31,956 nucleotides of DNA. Source: Candidatus Atribacteria bacterium. GTDB taxonomy: Bacteria; Atribacterota; Atribacteria; Atribacterales; Atribacteraceae. The stretch lies in contig JAGPGC010000001.1 in NCBI GenBank assembly GCA_018056205.1, forward strand, positions 1,976-33,931. Reading direction: 5' to 3'. The notes beneath the pieces were generated by a model. It ran no database searches and was not told the DNA's origin. It was given only the letters and a program-made list of their open reading frames with translations. The position numbers and the translations under genes are program-made. Positions 11,235-22,016 of the stretch are shown piece by piece (the stretch's first letter is position 1; each line of letters opens with the position of its first letter).

Positions 11235-12101
11235 ATGTCAAAAGTGAGAGACATTTGGAGTCAACTGGTTCTCACTTTACGTGAACATAACCTTCCTGGA
11301 GCTACTCGTGAAGCTCGTTTTTTGTTAGCTGGTGTTCTTTCCGCATCACCTTCCCACATCTACCTCTATTGGGATCAGGATTTACCAAAAGAAAAAATTG
11401 AAAAGCTTGGTTCAATGGTTAAAGAGCGACTTGAAGGGGTTCCACTCCAATATGTACTGAAAGAATGGGAATTTTTTTCACTCCACTTTTATATGGAAAA
11501 GGGAGTTTTTATTCCACGTTTTGATACCGAATCATGGTTGGAGGAAGCAATTCTTACTATTAGGTCTAACTTTAGTACTCAACCAGTGATGGTATGTGAT
11601 CTTTGCTGTGGTTCAGGTGTGATTGGCCTAACCGTAGCTTATTGGATAACAGAAACTCAATTAGTAGCTATTGATCGATCGGAGTTAGCTTGTAAATTAA
11701 CCAGGAAAAATGCCCAAAAAATGGGAATTGAAGAGCGGGTATCAGTATGGCAATCTGATTTATTCAAAGACATTAAATCTCATGATGCAATACAATTTGA
11801 TGTTATCTTATCCAACCCACCCTACGTCAAAGAAGAGGAGTGGCTTTCCCTTTCTCCTGAAATCCGCCTTTATGAACCAAAAGAAGCACTGGTTTCTGGT
11901 TCAGATGGTCTTGAACTTATCCATCGTATCCTGTATGAGTCAGACTCTTACCTGAAAAGCCAAGGTTTCCTCTTTATTGAACATGACCCTTCTCAAGTTG
12001 AAGCCATCAATGATATCTCATCAAAAACACTCTTTGATAAGGATCATGTCATCTTTGATTACCAAAAAAGACCAAGAGCTACAGTTTTTACCCGCAAATA
12101 A
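11235..12101 (+). CDS. prmC: release factor glutamine methyltransferase
   Basis: Methylates the glutamine of the GGQ motif in RF1 and RF2 using S-adenosylmethionine. The 288-residue protein has an N-terminal helical domain, the SAM-binding loop VCDLCCGSGVIGL, and the catalytic NPPY motif at residues 194-197 (SNPPYVKEEEW). Length and domain order are normal. It follows prfA by three bases and closes this operon; no clear terminator follows in the 103-base gap. Confidence 0.95.
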   Translation: MSKVRDIWSQLVLTLREHNLPGATREARFLLAGVLSASPSHIYLYWDQDLPKEKIEKLGSMVKERLEGVPLQYVLKEWEFFSLHFYMEKGVFIPRFDTESWLEEAILTIRSNFSTQPVMVCDLCCGSGVIGLTVAYWITETQLVAIDRSELACKLTRKNAQKMGIEERVSVWQSDLFKDIKSHDAIQFDVILSNPPYVKEEEWLSLSPEIRLYEPKEALVSGSDGLELIHRILYESDSYLKSQGFLFIEHDPSQVEAINDISSKTLFDKDHVIFDYQKRPRATVFTRK

Positions 12102-12114
12102 AAATGATTTAGTT

Positions 12115-12143
12115 TTGATATAAGATAGATAATCACTTATAGC
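12115..12143 (+). promoter_or_regulatory. possible promoter for the rpiB-wecB operon
   Basis: TTGATA (12115-12120) and TATAGC (12138-12143) are separated by 17 bases, about 60 bases before the rpiB start. The match is moderate (5 of 6 and 4 of 6). Confidence 0.35.
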
Positions 12144-12204
12144 TGCTTATAGGGTAGACAAAACAAAGGAGAGAAGAGTATTCTTTTAAGGAGGTTTTAA
12201 AAAG

Positions 12205-12645
12205 ATGAAGATAGCCTTAGGTTGTGATCATGGTGGTTTTGAACTAAAAGAAGATCTAAAAATTTTTCTAAAAGAACTAGGGTATGAAGTTGTTGATTAT
12301 GGAACTCATAGTACTGAGATAGTTGATTATCCTGATATTGTCTTTCCCTTAGCTAAAGATGTAGCTGAGGGAAAATTTGAAAGGGGAATAATCTGCTGTG
12401 GTACTGGAGTGGGAGTTTCAATAGCTGCTAATAAAGTTCGAGGAATTCGAGCAGCCAATTGCCATGATACCTTTTCAGCAAGGGCATCCAGAGAACATAA
12501 TAATACCAATATTCTAACCCTAGGTGGAAGAGTGATCGGAAAGGGTTTAGCCCGAGAAATTGTTCAAGTTTGGTTAAAAGCTGAATTTATTGAAGGACGA
12601 CATCTGAGACGAATCAATAAAATTTCAGATTATGAAAAGCAATGA
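12205..12645 (+). CDS. rpiB: ribose-5-phosphate isomerase B
   Basis: Interconverts ribose-5-phosphate and ribulose-5-phosphate in the pentose phosphate pathway. The RpiB/LacAB family start [11 protein letters not shown] gives the ring-opening histidine at 9. The catalytic cysteine is Cys65 in CCGTGVGVS. The phosphate-binding part includes [12 protein letters not shown]. It has 146 residues, as expected. A strong AAGGAGG lies at 12189-12195. It opens an operon whose genes overlap: its stop shares ATGA with the dCMP deaminase start. Confidence 0.95.
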   Translation: MKIALGCDHGGFELKEDLKIFLKELGYEVVDYGTHSTEIVDYPDIVFPLAKDVAEGKFERGIICCGTGVGVSIAANKVRGIRAANCHDTFSARASREHNNTNILTLGGRVIGKGLAREIVQVWLKAEFIEGRHLRRINKISDYEKQ

Positions 12646-13103
12646 ACACTCGACCAGATTGGGATGAATATTTTATGGCAATTGCCGAGTTGGTCAGCAC
12701 CCGATCAACTTGTTTAAGGAGAAGAGTTGGAGCAGTATTGGTTCTTGAGCGGAGAATATTAGCAACTGGTTATAACGGAGCACCAAGCGGATTAGCTCAT
12801 TGTACATTGGAAACCTGTTTGCGTGAAAAACGACAAATTCCTTCCGGTAGCCAACAAGAGCTTTGTCGAGGATTACATGCTGAACAAAATGTTATAATAC
12901 AAGCAGCACTTCACGGGGTCAGTAGCAAAGGATCAATTTTATATTGTACTCACAAACCTTGCTCACTTTGTGCTAAAATGATAATCAACGCTGGGATTTC
13001 GAGAATCGTTTATCAAAATCCCTATCCTGATCCACTGGGAGATGAGTTGGTGAGTGAAGCAGGCTTAGAAGTATGCATATTTAAAGGTGGGTGTGAATCA
13101 TGA
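12642..13103 (+). CDS. dCMP deaminase (ComEB type)
   Basis: Zinc-dependent cytidine/deoxycytidylate deaminase fold. The catalytic HAE is at 79-81 and the PCSLC zinc motif at 107-110 (Cys107, Cys110). The conserved [12 protein letters not shown] stretch marks the dCMP deaminase branch. The insert with further cysteines (C54, C59, C75) resembles the second zinc site found in several dCMP deaminases. The reaction dCMP to dUMP would feed ThyX encoded upstream. It has 153 residues and overlaps both neighbours by four bases (ATGA), so translation is coupled from rpiB through wecA. Confidence 0.92.
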   Translation: MNTRPDWDEYFMAIAELVSTRSTCLRRRVGAVLVLERRILATGYNGAPSGLAHCTLETCLREKRQIPSGSQQELCRGLHAEQNVIIQAALHGVSSKGSILYCTHKPCSLCAKMIINAGISRIVYQNPYPDPLGDELVSEAGLEVCIFKGGCES

Positions 13104-14158
13104 TTATTCCTCATCTAATCATGGCAAGCCTGGTTGCATTCCTTCTTTCCATGGTTTTCACTCCACTGGTTATTAAGTTCTGTCAAAAAAGAAATATACT
13201 CGATCAACCGGATGGAAACCGTAAAATTCATAACATACCCAAATCCCGATTAGGGGGGGTTGCCGTTGTCGGTTCTTTTTTTATTTCCCTTCTCATATTC
13301 CGCTCTTTTTTACCATTTGCTGTGTCTTTTTGGTATTTAATAGGGTTGGCTTTAATTTTTCTGACCGGCTTTCTTGATGATATTTTTAATCTACCACCCT
13401 GGGGTAAGATATTGGGTCTGGGAATAGGAGCTTTAATTTTTATTTTTGATGGGGTGGTTATTGAATTTATTACTTTACCATGGAATGTTCTATGTTACAT
13501 CGGTATTTGGGGAATTCCGCTTACCTTTTTTTGGATACTTGGAATTACTAATTCTTTAAATCTTATTGATGGTATGGATGGTTTATCGAGCGGGATTGCT
13601 GTTATTGCTGCTTGTACCCTTGGCATTATCGCTCTTCAACATGGTCGGTGGGAATCAGCTTTAATTTCATTTTTATTAATGGGTTCTGCAATTGGATTTC
13701 TTCCCTATAATTTTCCCCCAGCTAAAATATTTATTGGTGATGGGGGAGCACTCTTTTTTGGAGGGGTTTTAGCTACGGTATCGGTAGAAGGAGCTCTTAA
13801 AAGTGCGACCACTTTTACCTTAGCTGTCCCAATTCTCATTTTGGGAATTCCTATTCTCGATACTTTTTTCGCTATAGTTAGGAGGAAAAGGAATAAATTA
13901 CCAATTACCCGACCGGATCGTGGTCATCTTCACCATCGATTATTAGAAAAAGGTTTAACCCAACGGGAAGTTATTTTAGTAGTATATGCAATTAGTACCA
14001 GCTTTAGTATCCTTGCCATCTTGATTGACCGCTTTTTAGCTAATAGTACCTATTCTCTCCTACTTACCTTGGCGTTGTTCTATATCTCTTGGATCTGGGG
14101 AAAACATTTAGGAGTGACGGAGCTTTCGTGTGGAACACGTAAAATCGAAAAAGTTTAA
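13100..14158 (+). CDS. wecA: undecaprenyl-phosphate GlcNAc-1-phosphate transferase (WecA/TagO)
   Basis: Polytopic membrane enzyme that moves GlcNAc-1-phosphate from UDP-GlcNAc to undecaprenyl phosphate, the first step of many surface polymers. Family motifs of the MraY/WecA group are visible: [11 protein letters not shown] (aspartate pair), [24 protein letters not shown], and the cytoplasmic loop [10 protein letters not shown], which is typical of WecA/TagO rather than MraY. About ten hydrophobic segments span the 352 residues. It starts in an ATGA overlap with the deaminase and overlaps wecB by 29 bases. Which polymer it serves cannot be told from this window. Confidence 0.92.
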   Translation: MIIPHLIMASLVAFLLSMVFTPLVIKFCQKRNILDQPDGNRKIHNIPKSRLGGVAVVGSFFISLLIFRSFLPFAVSFWYLIGLALIFLTGFLDDIFNLPPWGKILGLGIGALIFIFDGVVIEFITLPWNVLCYIGIWGIPLTFFWILGITNSLNLIDGMDGLSSGIAVIAACTLGIIALQHGRWESALISFLLMGSAIGFLPYNFPPAKIFIGDGGALFFGGVLATVSVEGALKSATTFTLAVPILILGIPILDTFFAIVRRKRNKLPITRPDRGHLHHRLLEKGLTQREVILVVYAISTSFSILAILIDRFLANSTYSLLLTLALFYISWIWGKHLGVTELSCGTRKIEKV

Positions 14159-15290
14159 AATTGCCTTCATTGCTGGAACTCGACCCGAAATAATTAAAAT
14201 CGCTCCGGTTTATCATGCCCTAACTCAACAACAAGATTTTTATCCGATTTTTGTTAATACTGGACAGCACCGGGAAATGTCTCACACTTTTTTGGAAATT
14301 TTTAATATTATTTCAGATTATGACCTCAAGGTTATGAAACCTAGTCAATCTCTCAATTCATTGACCGCCAGTATTCTTTTAGAATTGGAGAATATTCTTC
14401 AGAAAGAAATTCCCGATTGGGTTATAGTTCAGGGTGATACAACATCAGCATTCTGCGGTGCCTTATCAGCTTTCTACCAAAAAATTACCGTTGCTCATAT
14501 TGAAGCTGGTCTTCGCACTGGGGATATATACAGTCCTTTTCCTGAAGAAATGAATCGCATTTTAGTAAGCCGGATAAGTACCTGGCATTATGCTCCAACT
14601 CAAAAAGCAAAAGAAAACCTTATTCAAGAAGGGATAGCTCCTAATAAGATTATTGTAACCGGAAATACGGTTGTCGACGCTCTTCACTGGATTCAATCTC
14701 AAAACCAAGATTTCGCTGACTCGGATTTAAGTGGATGGTTTTCATCAAACCCCAATCAAAGGTTGGTTCTGATTACTGCTCATCGGAGAGAAAGCTGGGA
14801 AGGTGGTATTGCAAATATTGCGGAAGCAGTTGCCCGATTAGCCAATCAATTTCATGATATTTTATTTATTTTCTCGGTTCATCCGAATCCAGTAGTTAAA
14901 AATCAAATATACTCAATTCTTTCTAATAAGACCAATGTTTTTCTTCATGACCCATTGGATTATTGTGATTTTATAAAGTTATTAAGCCGGAGTGAATTGG
15001 TAATAAGTGACTCTGGAGGAGTGCAGGAAGAAGCACCATCCTTGGGGATTCCCATCATCATTACTAGAACGATAACTGAAAGACCAGAAATCCTCGGAAC
15101 CGGTATGGGATTTTTAGTTGGCACCGATCAAGATTCTATTTTTCAAATTGCCACTGAAATCCTTTCCAAAGAAAGAGTTAAAAAAGCTAAAAATATTTTT
15201 GGTGATGGGCTTGCCTCTCAAAGAATTGTCCAATCTATTCTTTTTTCCCTGGGTAAGTTAACAGAAAAACCCAATGAATTTAATAATTAG
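14130..15290 (+). CDS. wecB: UDP-N-acetylglucosamine 2-epimerase (non-hydrolysing)
   Basis: Converts UDP-GlcNAc to UDP-ManNAc, a precursor of cell-surface polysaccharides, and so belongs functionally with wecA. Motifs: AGTRPEIIKIAP near the start, HIEAGLRTGD with FPEEMNR, VTGNTVVDAL, TAHRRESWEG, and SDSGGVQEEA with ERPE. The 386-residue length is typical. It begins at GTG 14130 after a GGAG, within the end of wecA. Only eight bases separate its stop from the atpC stop on the opposite strand, and no clear terminator is visible between them. Confidence 0.94.
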   Translation: MEHVKSKKFKIAFIAGTRPEIIKIAPVYHALTQQQDFYPIFVNTGQHREMSHTFLEIFNIISDYDLKVMKPSQSLNSLTASILLELENILQKEIPDWVIVQGDTTSAFCGALSAFYQKITVAHIEAGLRTGDIYSPFPEEMNRILVSRISTWHYAPTQKAKENLIQEGIAPNKIIVTGNTVVDALHWIQSQNQDFADSDLSGWFSSNPNQRLVLITAHRRESWEGGIANIAEAVARLANQFHDILFIFSVHPNPVVKNQIYSILSNKTNVFLHDPLDYCDFIKLLSRSELVISDSGGVQEEAPSLGIPIIITRTITERPEILGTGMGFLVGTDQDSIFQIATEILSKERVKKAKNIFGDGLASQRIVQSILFSLGKLTEKPNEFNN

Positions 15291-15298
15291 TTATGAAT

Positions 15299-17163
<1,865 letters not shown>

Positions 17164-17167
17164 TCAT

Positions 17168-18046
17168 TTAGATAGTTCCCAGGACTTGGGATGCGCTGAT
17201 TACTTCATTTAATTCCTGGGTAATTTTTTCTTGGCGTCCTTTTTGAAAGGCTATACGCAAAGAATTAATCATATCTTCTGAATGGCTGGTAGCAGAATCC
17301 ATAATTTTTAAACGAGTTGATTGTTCGCTTAAGAAAGATTCGATAAGAAATGTATAAAGTTGACTGGCTACGTACTCAAAGGTTAAGCGTTCAGCAAGAG
17401 GTGAAATGGTACTTAGAATATCGGTTTTAAGTCGTAAATCCATCTGAGTCTCAGGAGGAAGATTGATTCCCTGGAGTGGTATTGGAATCACTCTTTGAAT
17501 GACTGGTCGATATTCACTCACCGAAAGGTATTGATTATGAGCAATATAGAGATGGGAGAAAGCTCGTTGCTCATGAAATTTACGAATAATATATAAAATT
17601 TCTCTGACATCTTGATAATTAGGAGATTGATGAACTGGGAGAGAATGGGTTAAGAGAATCTCATAGGGGCTTTTTTTGAATTGGTTTATTCCTTGAGTTC
17701 CTAATATAATTAGGTGAGGCTTATTTCCTTCCCGTTCTTGATCTTTAATGAAAATTTTTATTTTTTGAAATAAAATAGTATTAAATCCTCCAACTAATCC
17801 TTTATCAGAGAAAATTCCAATAATAGCAAAGCCACAGGATGGATGAGGAGCAATTAATTCTTTTTGATAATGCAAATAAACAATTTCATTCAATCGAAGA
17901 AGATGATTGGAAAAATTTTGAGCATTTTCCAAAATCTTCTTCCCGGTTCTCCAGCGAACTGCTGAGATAGTCTTCATTGCTCTGGTTACATGTTGAATTT
18001 GTTTTATTAAATCAATTTGTTTTTTTATAATTTGTATTTTAGCCAA
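17168..18046 (-). CDS. atpG: F-type ATP synthase gamma subunit
   Basis: Rotor shaft of F1. The N-terminal coiled-coil start (IKKQIDLIKQIQHVTRAMKTISA) and the C-terminal helix (SEDMINSLRIAFQKGRQEKITQELNEVISA) match the family; the middle is divergent but has SDKGLVGGFNT. It has 292 residues. Translation starts at TTG 18046, with AAGGAAA upstream. An 89-base gap separates it from atpA, the largest gap among the F1 genes. Confidence 0.95.
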   Translation of the reverse strand: MAKIQIIKKQIDLIKQIQHVTRAMKTISAVRWRTGKKILENAQNFSNHLLRLNEIVYLHYQKELIAPHPSCGFAIIGIFSDKGLVGGFNTILFQKIKIFIKDQEREGNKPHLIILGTQGINQFKKSPYEILLTHSLPVHQSPNYQDVREILYIIRKFHEQRAFSHLYIAHNQYLSVSEYRPVIQRVIPIPLQGINLPPETQMDLRLKTDILSTISPLAERLTFEYVASQLYTFLIESFLSEQSTRLKIMDSATSHSEDMINSLRIAFQKGRQEKITQELNEVISASQVLGTI

Positions 18047-18135
18047 TTATAATTTCCTTTTTGAAAAAATTTATAGAGACATTATAAATTATAAAGAATC
18101 AGTAATTATCAATTACTTCAATTTATAGCTTTTAT

Positions 18136-19659
18136 TTAACTATTTGTTTTTTGTTCTTGAAGAAAGTTATCAGTGAAAGAACGAATAAATTCTCTAATTT
18201 CTTGTTCAAATTTTGAATCTAATTCTTTATCTTTTCGAAGTTCATTTAGAAAATCCGGTTTATCTTGAATTGCCGTTTGATAAAGAGCAGTTTCCCATTT
18301 TTTTATTAGGTGAAGAGGGATATGGTCGATAAGACCTTGAGTTGCAGCATATACGGCTAATATTTCCAAAGAAATATCTAAGGGTTGATATTGGGTTTGA
18401 GTGGTCAATTCTAATACTCTTTTGCCATGTTCCAATTGACGAGAAGTAATAACATCCAGTTCAGAGCTAAACCGGGCAAAATCTTCTAACTCGAAATATT
18501 GAGCCAAATCAAGGCGAAGACGGCGGGCTACTTTTTTCATAATCGGAGTTTGAGCTTCTCCACCAACTCGAGATACTGAAAGTCCAATGTTGATAGGCGG
18601 TAAAAAACCCTTGGCAAATAAGTTGCTTTCCAAGTATATTTGGCCATCAGTAATGGAAATGATATTGGTTGGTATATAAGCCGAAATGTCTCCTTCTTGA
18701 GTTTCTACAATGGGAAGAGCCGACATTGATCCCCCACCCAGATCGTCGGAAAGTTGGGAACTTCGTTCCAGTAATCGAGAGTGAAGATAAAAAACATCTC
18801 CTGGGTATGATTCACGGCCGGGAGAACGTCTCATAAGAAGTGAAAGCGATCGGTAAGCAACTGCGTGCTTGGAAAGGTCATCATAAATAACCAAAGCATC
18901 TTGTCCTTGATTCATAAAAAATTCCGCAATAGTGCATCCACTATAGGGGGCAAGATAAAGGAATGCTGGAGAATCTTCGGCTGATGTTGAAACAATGGTA
19001 GTATAGGCAAGAGCATTATATTTTTTTAAGATATCAACCATTTCGGTGATAGCTGATAATCTTTTACCAATAGCCACATAAACACAAAGCACATTTTTTC
19101 CTTTTTGGTTAATAATGGTATCGATAGCAATGGTTGTTTTGCCGGTTCTTCGATCACCAATGATTAATTCCCTTTGTCCTTTTCCCAAAGGTATCATAGC
19201 ATCAATAGTTTTTATACCAGTAAAGAGGGGTCTATGGACTGGTTGTCGCTGGATGACTTCCGGAGCTTGCTGCATAATTGGTCTTCTATTGCGAAAGTCA
19301 GGTGTTGGTTTACCATCTAAGGGGTTTCCTAAAGGATCAATAATGCGACCTAATAACTCATCTCCTACTGGAATTTCTAAAACCCGATTGGTGCGAAATA
19401 CCCGATCGCCTTCATGTATAAGGGAATAGTCACCAAATAAAATACAACTAATACGGTCTTTTTCTAAATTAAAGACCTGACCCTTCAATCCTTGAGGGAA
19501 AATAAGCATCTCCCCCATCATGGCTTCTTTTAAACCAATGATGGAAACGACCCCATCTTGAACCTCGATTACTTCACCAATTTCATTGATCTCCGGTTCC
19601 AGGATATATTCTTGAACTATTTGTTTGGCTTTTTTTAAAGTATCAGATAAAACTGCCAT
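18136..19659 (-). CDS. atpA: F-type ATP synthase alpha subunit
   Basis: Non-catalytic nucleotide-binding subunit of F1. The P-loop GDRRTGKT is at 168-175, with IYDDLSKHAVAYR, the arginine-finger region SVSRVGGEAQ and LRLDLAQYFELEDFA further on. It has 507 residues. The N-terminal helix that normally binds the delta subunit is present (about residues 4-22). The start codon overlaps the atpH stop as TAATG, a coupling arrangement, which means the short delta gene is read up to alpha. Confidence 0.98.
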   Translation of the reverse strand: MAVLSDTLKKAKQIVQEYILEPEINEIGEVIEVQDGVVSIIGLKEAMMGEMLIFPQGLKGQVFNLEKDRISCILFGDYSLIHEGDRVFRTNRVLEIPVGDELLGRIIDPLGNPLDGKPTPDFRNRRPIMQQAPEVIQRQPVHRPLFTGIKTIDAMIPLGKGQRELIIGDRRTGKTTIAIDTIINQKGKNVLCVYVAIGKRLSAITEMVDILKKYNALAYTTIVSTSAEDSPAFLYLAPYSGCTIAEFFMNQGQDALVIYDDLSKHAVAYRSLSLLMRRSPGRESYPGDVFYLHSRLLERSSQLSDDLGGGSMSALPIVETQEGDISAYIPTNIISITDGQIYLESNLFAKGFLPPINIGLSVSRVGGEAQTPIMKKVARRLRLDLAQYFELEDFARFSSELDVITSRQLEHGKRVLELTTQTQYQPLDISLEILAVYAATQGLIDHIPLHLIKKWETALYQTAIQDKPDFLNELRKDKELDSKFEQEIREFIRSFTDNFLQEQKTNS

Positions 19660-19895
19660 TAGATAATAATGCCTTCTTTCATCTTTTCAAGTTGGGTTTT
19701 CAAACTACAGTCAATGAGCATTTCTCCGAAAATAATGACGATTCCCCCCAGGAGGGAAGGGTCAACCTCCTCTTGGAAAATCATTTGATTGATATCACCA
19801 ATTCGGGATAATTTGCTTTTAATTATATTTTTTTGTGATTCGGTCATTGGAAGAGGAGTTATTAATTTTACTATCTCTTTTTTACTGCTAACCAT
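19659..19895 (-). CDS. atpH: ATP synthase delta subunit, C-terminal domain only
   Basis: Only 78 residues, where the usual delta has about 180. The sequence matches the C-terminal half of delta: ITPLPMTESQKNIIKSKLS, then EEVDPSLLGGIVIIFGEMLIDCSLKTQLEKM, which parallels the VDxSxxGGxxIxxGDxxIDGSxxxxLxxL pattern. The N-terminal six-helix domain, which docks on alpha, is missing, and the space upstream is occupied by an intact atpF. ATG 19895 (after GGAAG) overlaps the atpF stop by 8 bases; a TTG at 19919 would add only eight residues. Its stop overlaps the atpA start (TAATG). It is clearly in frame and coupled, so not an obvious decay product. Confidence 0.8.
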   Translation of the reverse strand: MVSSKKEIVKLITPLPMTESQKNIIKSKLSRIGDINQMIFQEEVDPSLLGGIVIIFGEMLIDCSLKTQLEKMKEGIII

Positions 19896-20403
19896 TTTGC
19901 GCTTCCGATTTAATTTCAATTTTACTGATTGCTTCCTCTAAAAGCTGCTCGATTAATTGATCCTGTTTGGATGTATCAATCCGTTCTCGAAGTAATTTTG
20001 CCGCCATCTCGGTTGAGATATCAATAATATCCATTTTCAATTCAGTGAAAAGTTTGTCAATTTCAATTCTGGCTTTTTCTTCAGCGGTTTGCTTGATTTT
20101 CTCGCTTTCTTGATAGGCTTCGTCGATAATTTTTGATTTTATTTTTACTGCTTCTTGATTGGCAAGCTCCAACATTTCCTGGTATTTAATATGAATATTT
20201 TTACTTTCTTCTTCATATTTTAAACGGAGCTCCTCAGCAACTTTTTTCTCTTTTTCAATTTTATTCATTTCTTCTTGAATATGATTTGAGCGTTTATCCA
20301 AAGTTTGAACCACTGGTTTAAAAAGAAAACGGAAAAGTAATGCAACCAAAATGAGAAAGTTAATAATTTGGAAAATTATACTTCGATCAATACTTAATAT
20401 CAT
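19888..20403 (-). CDS. atpF: ATP synthase b subunit
   Basis: Peripheral stalk of Fo. An N-terminal membrane helix (about residues 8-30, IIFQIINFLILVALLFRFLF) is followed by a long charged coiled coil to residue 171. Length and layout are normal for a single b subunit, and there is no fused delta domain. It lies 14 bases after atpE and overlaps atpH by 8 bases. Only one b-type gene is present, so the stalk is expected to be a b homodimer. Confidence 0.95.
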   Translation of the reverse strand: MILSIDRSIIFQIINFLILVALLFRFLFKPVVQTLDKRSNHIQEEMNKIEKEKKVAEELRLKYEEESKNIHIKYQEMLELANQEAVKIKSKIIDEAYQESEKIKQTAEEKARIEIDKLFTELKMDIIDISTEMAAKLLRERIDTSKQDQLIEQLLEEAISKIEIKSEAQNG

Positions 20404-20417
20404 TGTCGATTAGTCCC

Positions 20418-20684
20418 TCATTTAAAAACATATTTAAGTAAGGGATTTGCAAAGAGAAGAATGAGAGAAACGACTAAAACATAAATTGCCAAGGATTCAA
20501 GCAAGGCAAGACCAACAAATAGGGTTCTGCTGATTGGTCCAGTTGCTTCGGGCTGCCGGGCAATTCCCTCCAGTGCTTTCGAACAAGCTTTTCCTTGACC
20601 TAATGCCGGAAAAATAACGCCAATTGCTATGGCAAATCCTGCCGTAAATACAGTTACACATAAAAAAAGAATTTCTCCTTGCAC
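20418..20684 (-). CDS. atpE: ATP synthase c subunit, sodium-type motif
   Basis: Rotor-ring subunit of Fo with two membrane helices in 88 residues. It starts at GTG 20684 after AGAGGTGA. The ion site is readable: Gln30 in helix 1 (ALGQGKA), and Glu63, Ser64 and Tyr68 in helix 2 (LLESLAIY). These correspond in spacing to Gln32, Glu65, Ser66 and Tyr70 of the sodium-binding c ring of Ilyobacter tartaricus; the Thr67 position is Leu. Proton-type c subunits usually lack the Gln and Ser. Sodium coupling is therefore predicted from family knowledge, not shown. Confidence 0.95.
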   Translation of the reverse strand: MQGEILFLCVTVFTAGFAIAIGVIFPALGQGKACSKALEGIARQPEATGPISRTLFVGLALLESLAIYVLVVSLILLFANPLLKYVFK

Positions 20685-20741
20685 ATTTAGTCACCTCTTT
20701 GGGTAAATTTTATGGATTTTATCACTATCGAAGTAAAAATA

Positions 20742-20774
20742 CAAATATAATCTATATAATCAAAATTATATTTG
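20742..20774 (-). promoter_or_regulatory. inverted repeat in the atpB-atpE gap
   Basis: The 131-base gap between atpB and atpE holds a perfect 10-bp inverted repeat (CAAATATAAT at 20742-20751, ATTATATTTG at 20765-20774) with a 13-base loop. The stem is all A/T except one pair, so it is weak. It may help process the mRNA or raise c-subunit translation. Confidence 0.35.
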
Positions 20775-20815
20775 CGAAGTTATAATAATCAATGGGATCT
20801 TATTTGAGGATATGA

Positions 20816-21481
20816 TTAAGTTTCGCCTTCTTTTTCAACTGCAGCGCTTAAATAAACGATGGTTAAAATGGTGAAAATATAAGCCTGAATAACTCCAGTA
20901 AAAATTGCAAACAACATCATCGGTACCGGAACAAATATTGGAGCAAGAATAAACAGAATGCCAACGATTATTTCTTCACCAAGAATATTACCAAATAAAC
21001 GAAGAGCCAGCGAAAATGTTCGTGTTATTTCGCTTATGATATGGAATGGAGCCATAACTGGAGAAGGAGATAGGTAAGTTTTCAAGTAGTTTTTCCATCC
21101 TTGAATTCTTACCCCATAGTAGGGAACCGCGGCAAAAACTATTAAAGCCAAGGCTAGTGTAGTATTAAAATCACTGGTCGGAGCTTCTAAACCAGGTATA
21201 AGACCGGTAAGATTAGCAGCTCCAATAAAAAGTGCCAAAGTACCAACCAACGGCAAAAACAACCTCCCCCGAGAGGGTGCCATATCCTCGATCATATTTA
21301 TAATTGCTTCAACAAAAAGTTCTAATATGTTTTGCCAACGGCTAGGAAGAAATTGTAATTTACGAGTTATAAGAATAGATGCCAGAACTAAAAAGCCCAT
21401 TACTAACCAGGTTGCTACCACGGTTGTAGTAACCGGCAATGGTCCAATCATAAATAGGATGCGTGGTCCTAAATTTTCCAT
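20816..21481 (-). CDS. atpB: ATP synthase a subunit
   Basis: Membrane stator subunit of Fo that forms the ion half-channels. The 221 residues have five or six hydrophobic segments. The essential arginine is Arg161 in SLALRLFGNILGEE. NLTGLIPG is also conserved. AGGGTGA precedes ATG 21481. It is separated from atpE by 131 bases and follows the small atpI-like gene by 12 bases. Confidence 0.96.
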   Translation of the reverse strand: MENLGPRILFMIGPLPVTTTVVATWLVMGFLVLASILITRKLQFLPSRWQNILELFVEAIINMIEDMAPSRGRLFLPLVGTLALFIGAANLTGLIPGLEAPTSDFNTTLALALIVFAAVPYYGVRIQGWKNYLKTYLSPSPVMAPFHIISEITRTFSLALRLFGNILGEEIIVGILFILAPIFVPVPMMLFAIFTGVIQAYIFTILTIVYLSAAVEKEGET

Positions 21482-21493
21482 AGTATTTTCACC

Positions 21494-21763
21494 CTAAAAG
21501 AATTTAATACTGATTATCCAGACTGTCAAGAAGTAGGAGATAAAAAAACCCAGAAAAAACAGAAATATATTTGGTTTTAAATATTTCAAAATGAAAATAA
21601 TTAGTACTGCTGTTACTGCTAAACGGCCAATGAGGCCAAAAAGTGGTTGGTTTTTTTTAAAAATAATTAGTTTTTTTACATTCCAGGCTATCAACCAAAC
21701 AACAATTATTGAGAGACTAGCCCCTAAAGCTAAACTAATGATGGCTTTTATTATCATGTTCAT
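21494..21763 (-). CDS. atpI: AtpI-like small membrane protein
   Basis: 89 residues with three hydrophobic segments (about 4-28, 44-60 and 64-86) and few charged residues. Its place directly before atpB is that of AtpI (or AtpR in N-type operons), an assembly or ion-handling helper of Fo. Sequence signatures are weak, so the call rests mostly on position and topology. It overlaps the preceding atpZ-like gene by 29 bases. Its ribosome site is poor. Confidence 0.6.
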   Translation of the reverse strand: MNMIIKAIISLALGASLSIIVVWLIAWNVKKLIIFKKNQPLFGLIGRLAVTAVLIIFILKYLKPNIFLFFLGFFISYFLTVWIISIKFF

Positions 21764-22016
21764 TGTTTTTTATATCTTTTTGTTCAGAATTTTTTATTTC
21801 TCTTTCAAAAAATTGATAAAGGTTGTAGAAAGATAAAAAAATGCCTAAGATCAACATCGAAAGCGTCCAAGAAAATCCCTTAGGATATTTACGATCAAGG
21901 TATTGGCCTAAAAACAACCCTAAAACAATAGGAGCAACCGTCATCCAGGAAATATCCCAAATTTGTCCAAAATGTTTCCAAATATTTTCATCCAGATTCC
22001 GACGGTTTTTTTCCAT
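21735..22016 (-). CDS. atpZ: AtpZ-like (ATPase gene 1) protein
   Basis: 93 residues with two membrane helices. The pattern TVAPIVLGLFLGQYLDRKYP with a second helix SMLILGIFLSFYNLYQF is typical of the AtpZ/AtpQ family encoded first in many atp operons. The C-terminal tail is hydrophilic and rich in Lys, Asn and His. It is the first gene of the operon. No ribosome site is visible before ATG 22016; a TATAAT (minus strand, 22023-22028) lies only six bases upstream, which would fit a leaderless start. Confidence 0.7.
   Translation of the reverse strand: MEKNRRNLDENIWKHFGQIWDISWMTVAPIVLGLFLGQYLDRKYPKGFSWTLSMLILGIFLSFYNLYQFFEREIKNSEQKDIKNNEHDNKSHH

Noticed and set aside
20497..20694. Minus-strand frame starting ATG 20694, overlapping atpE
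   Set aside because: It is a shifted reading of atpE; the c-subunit frame with GTG 20684 has all family features.
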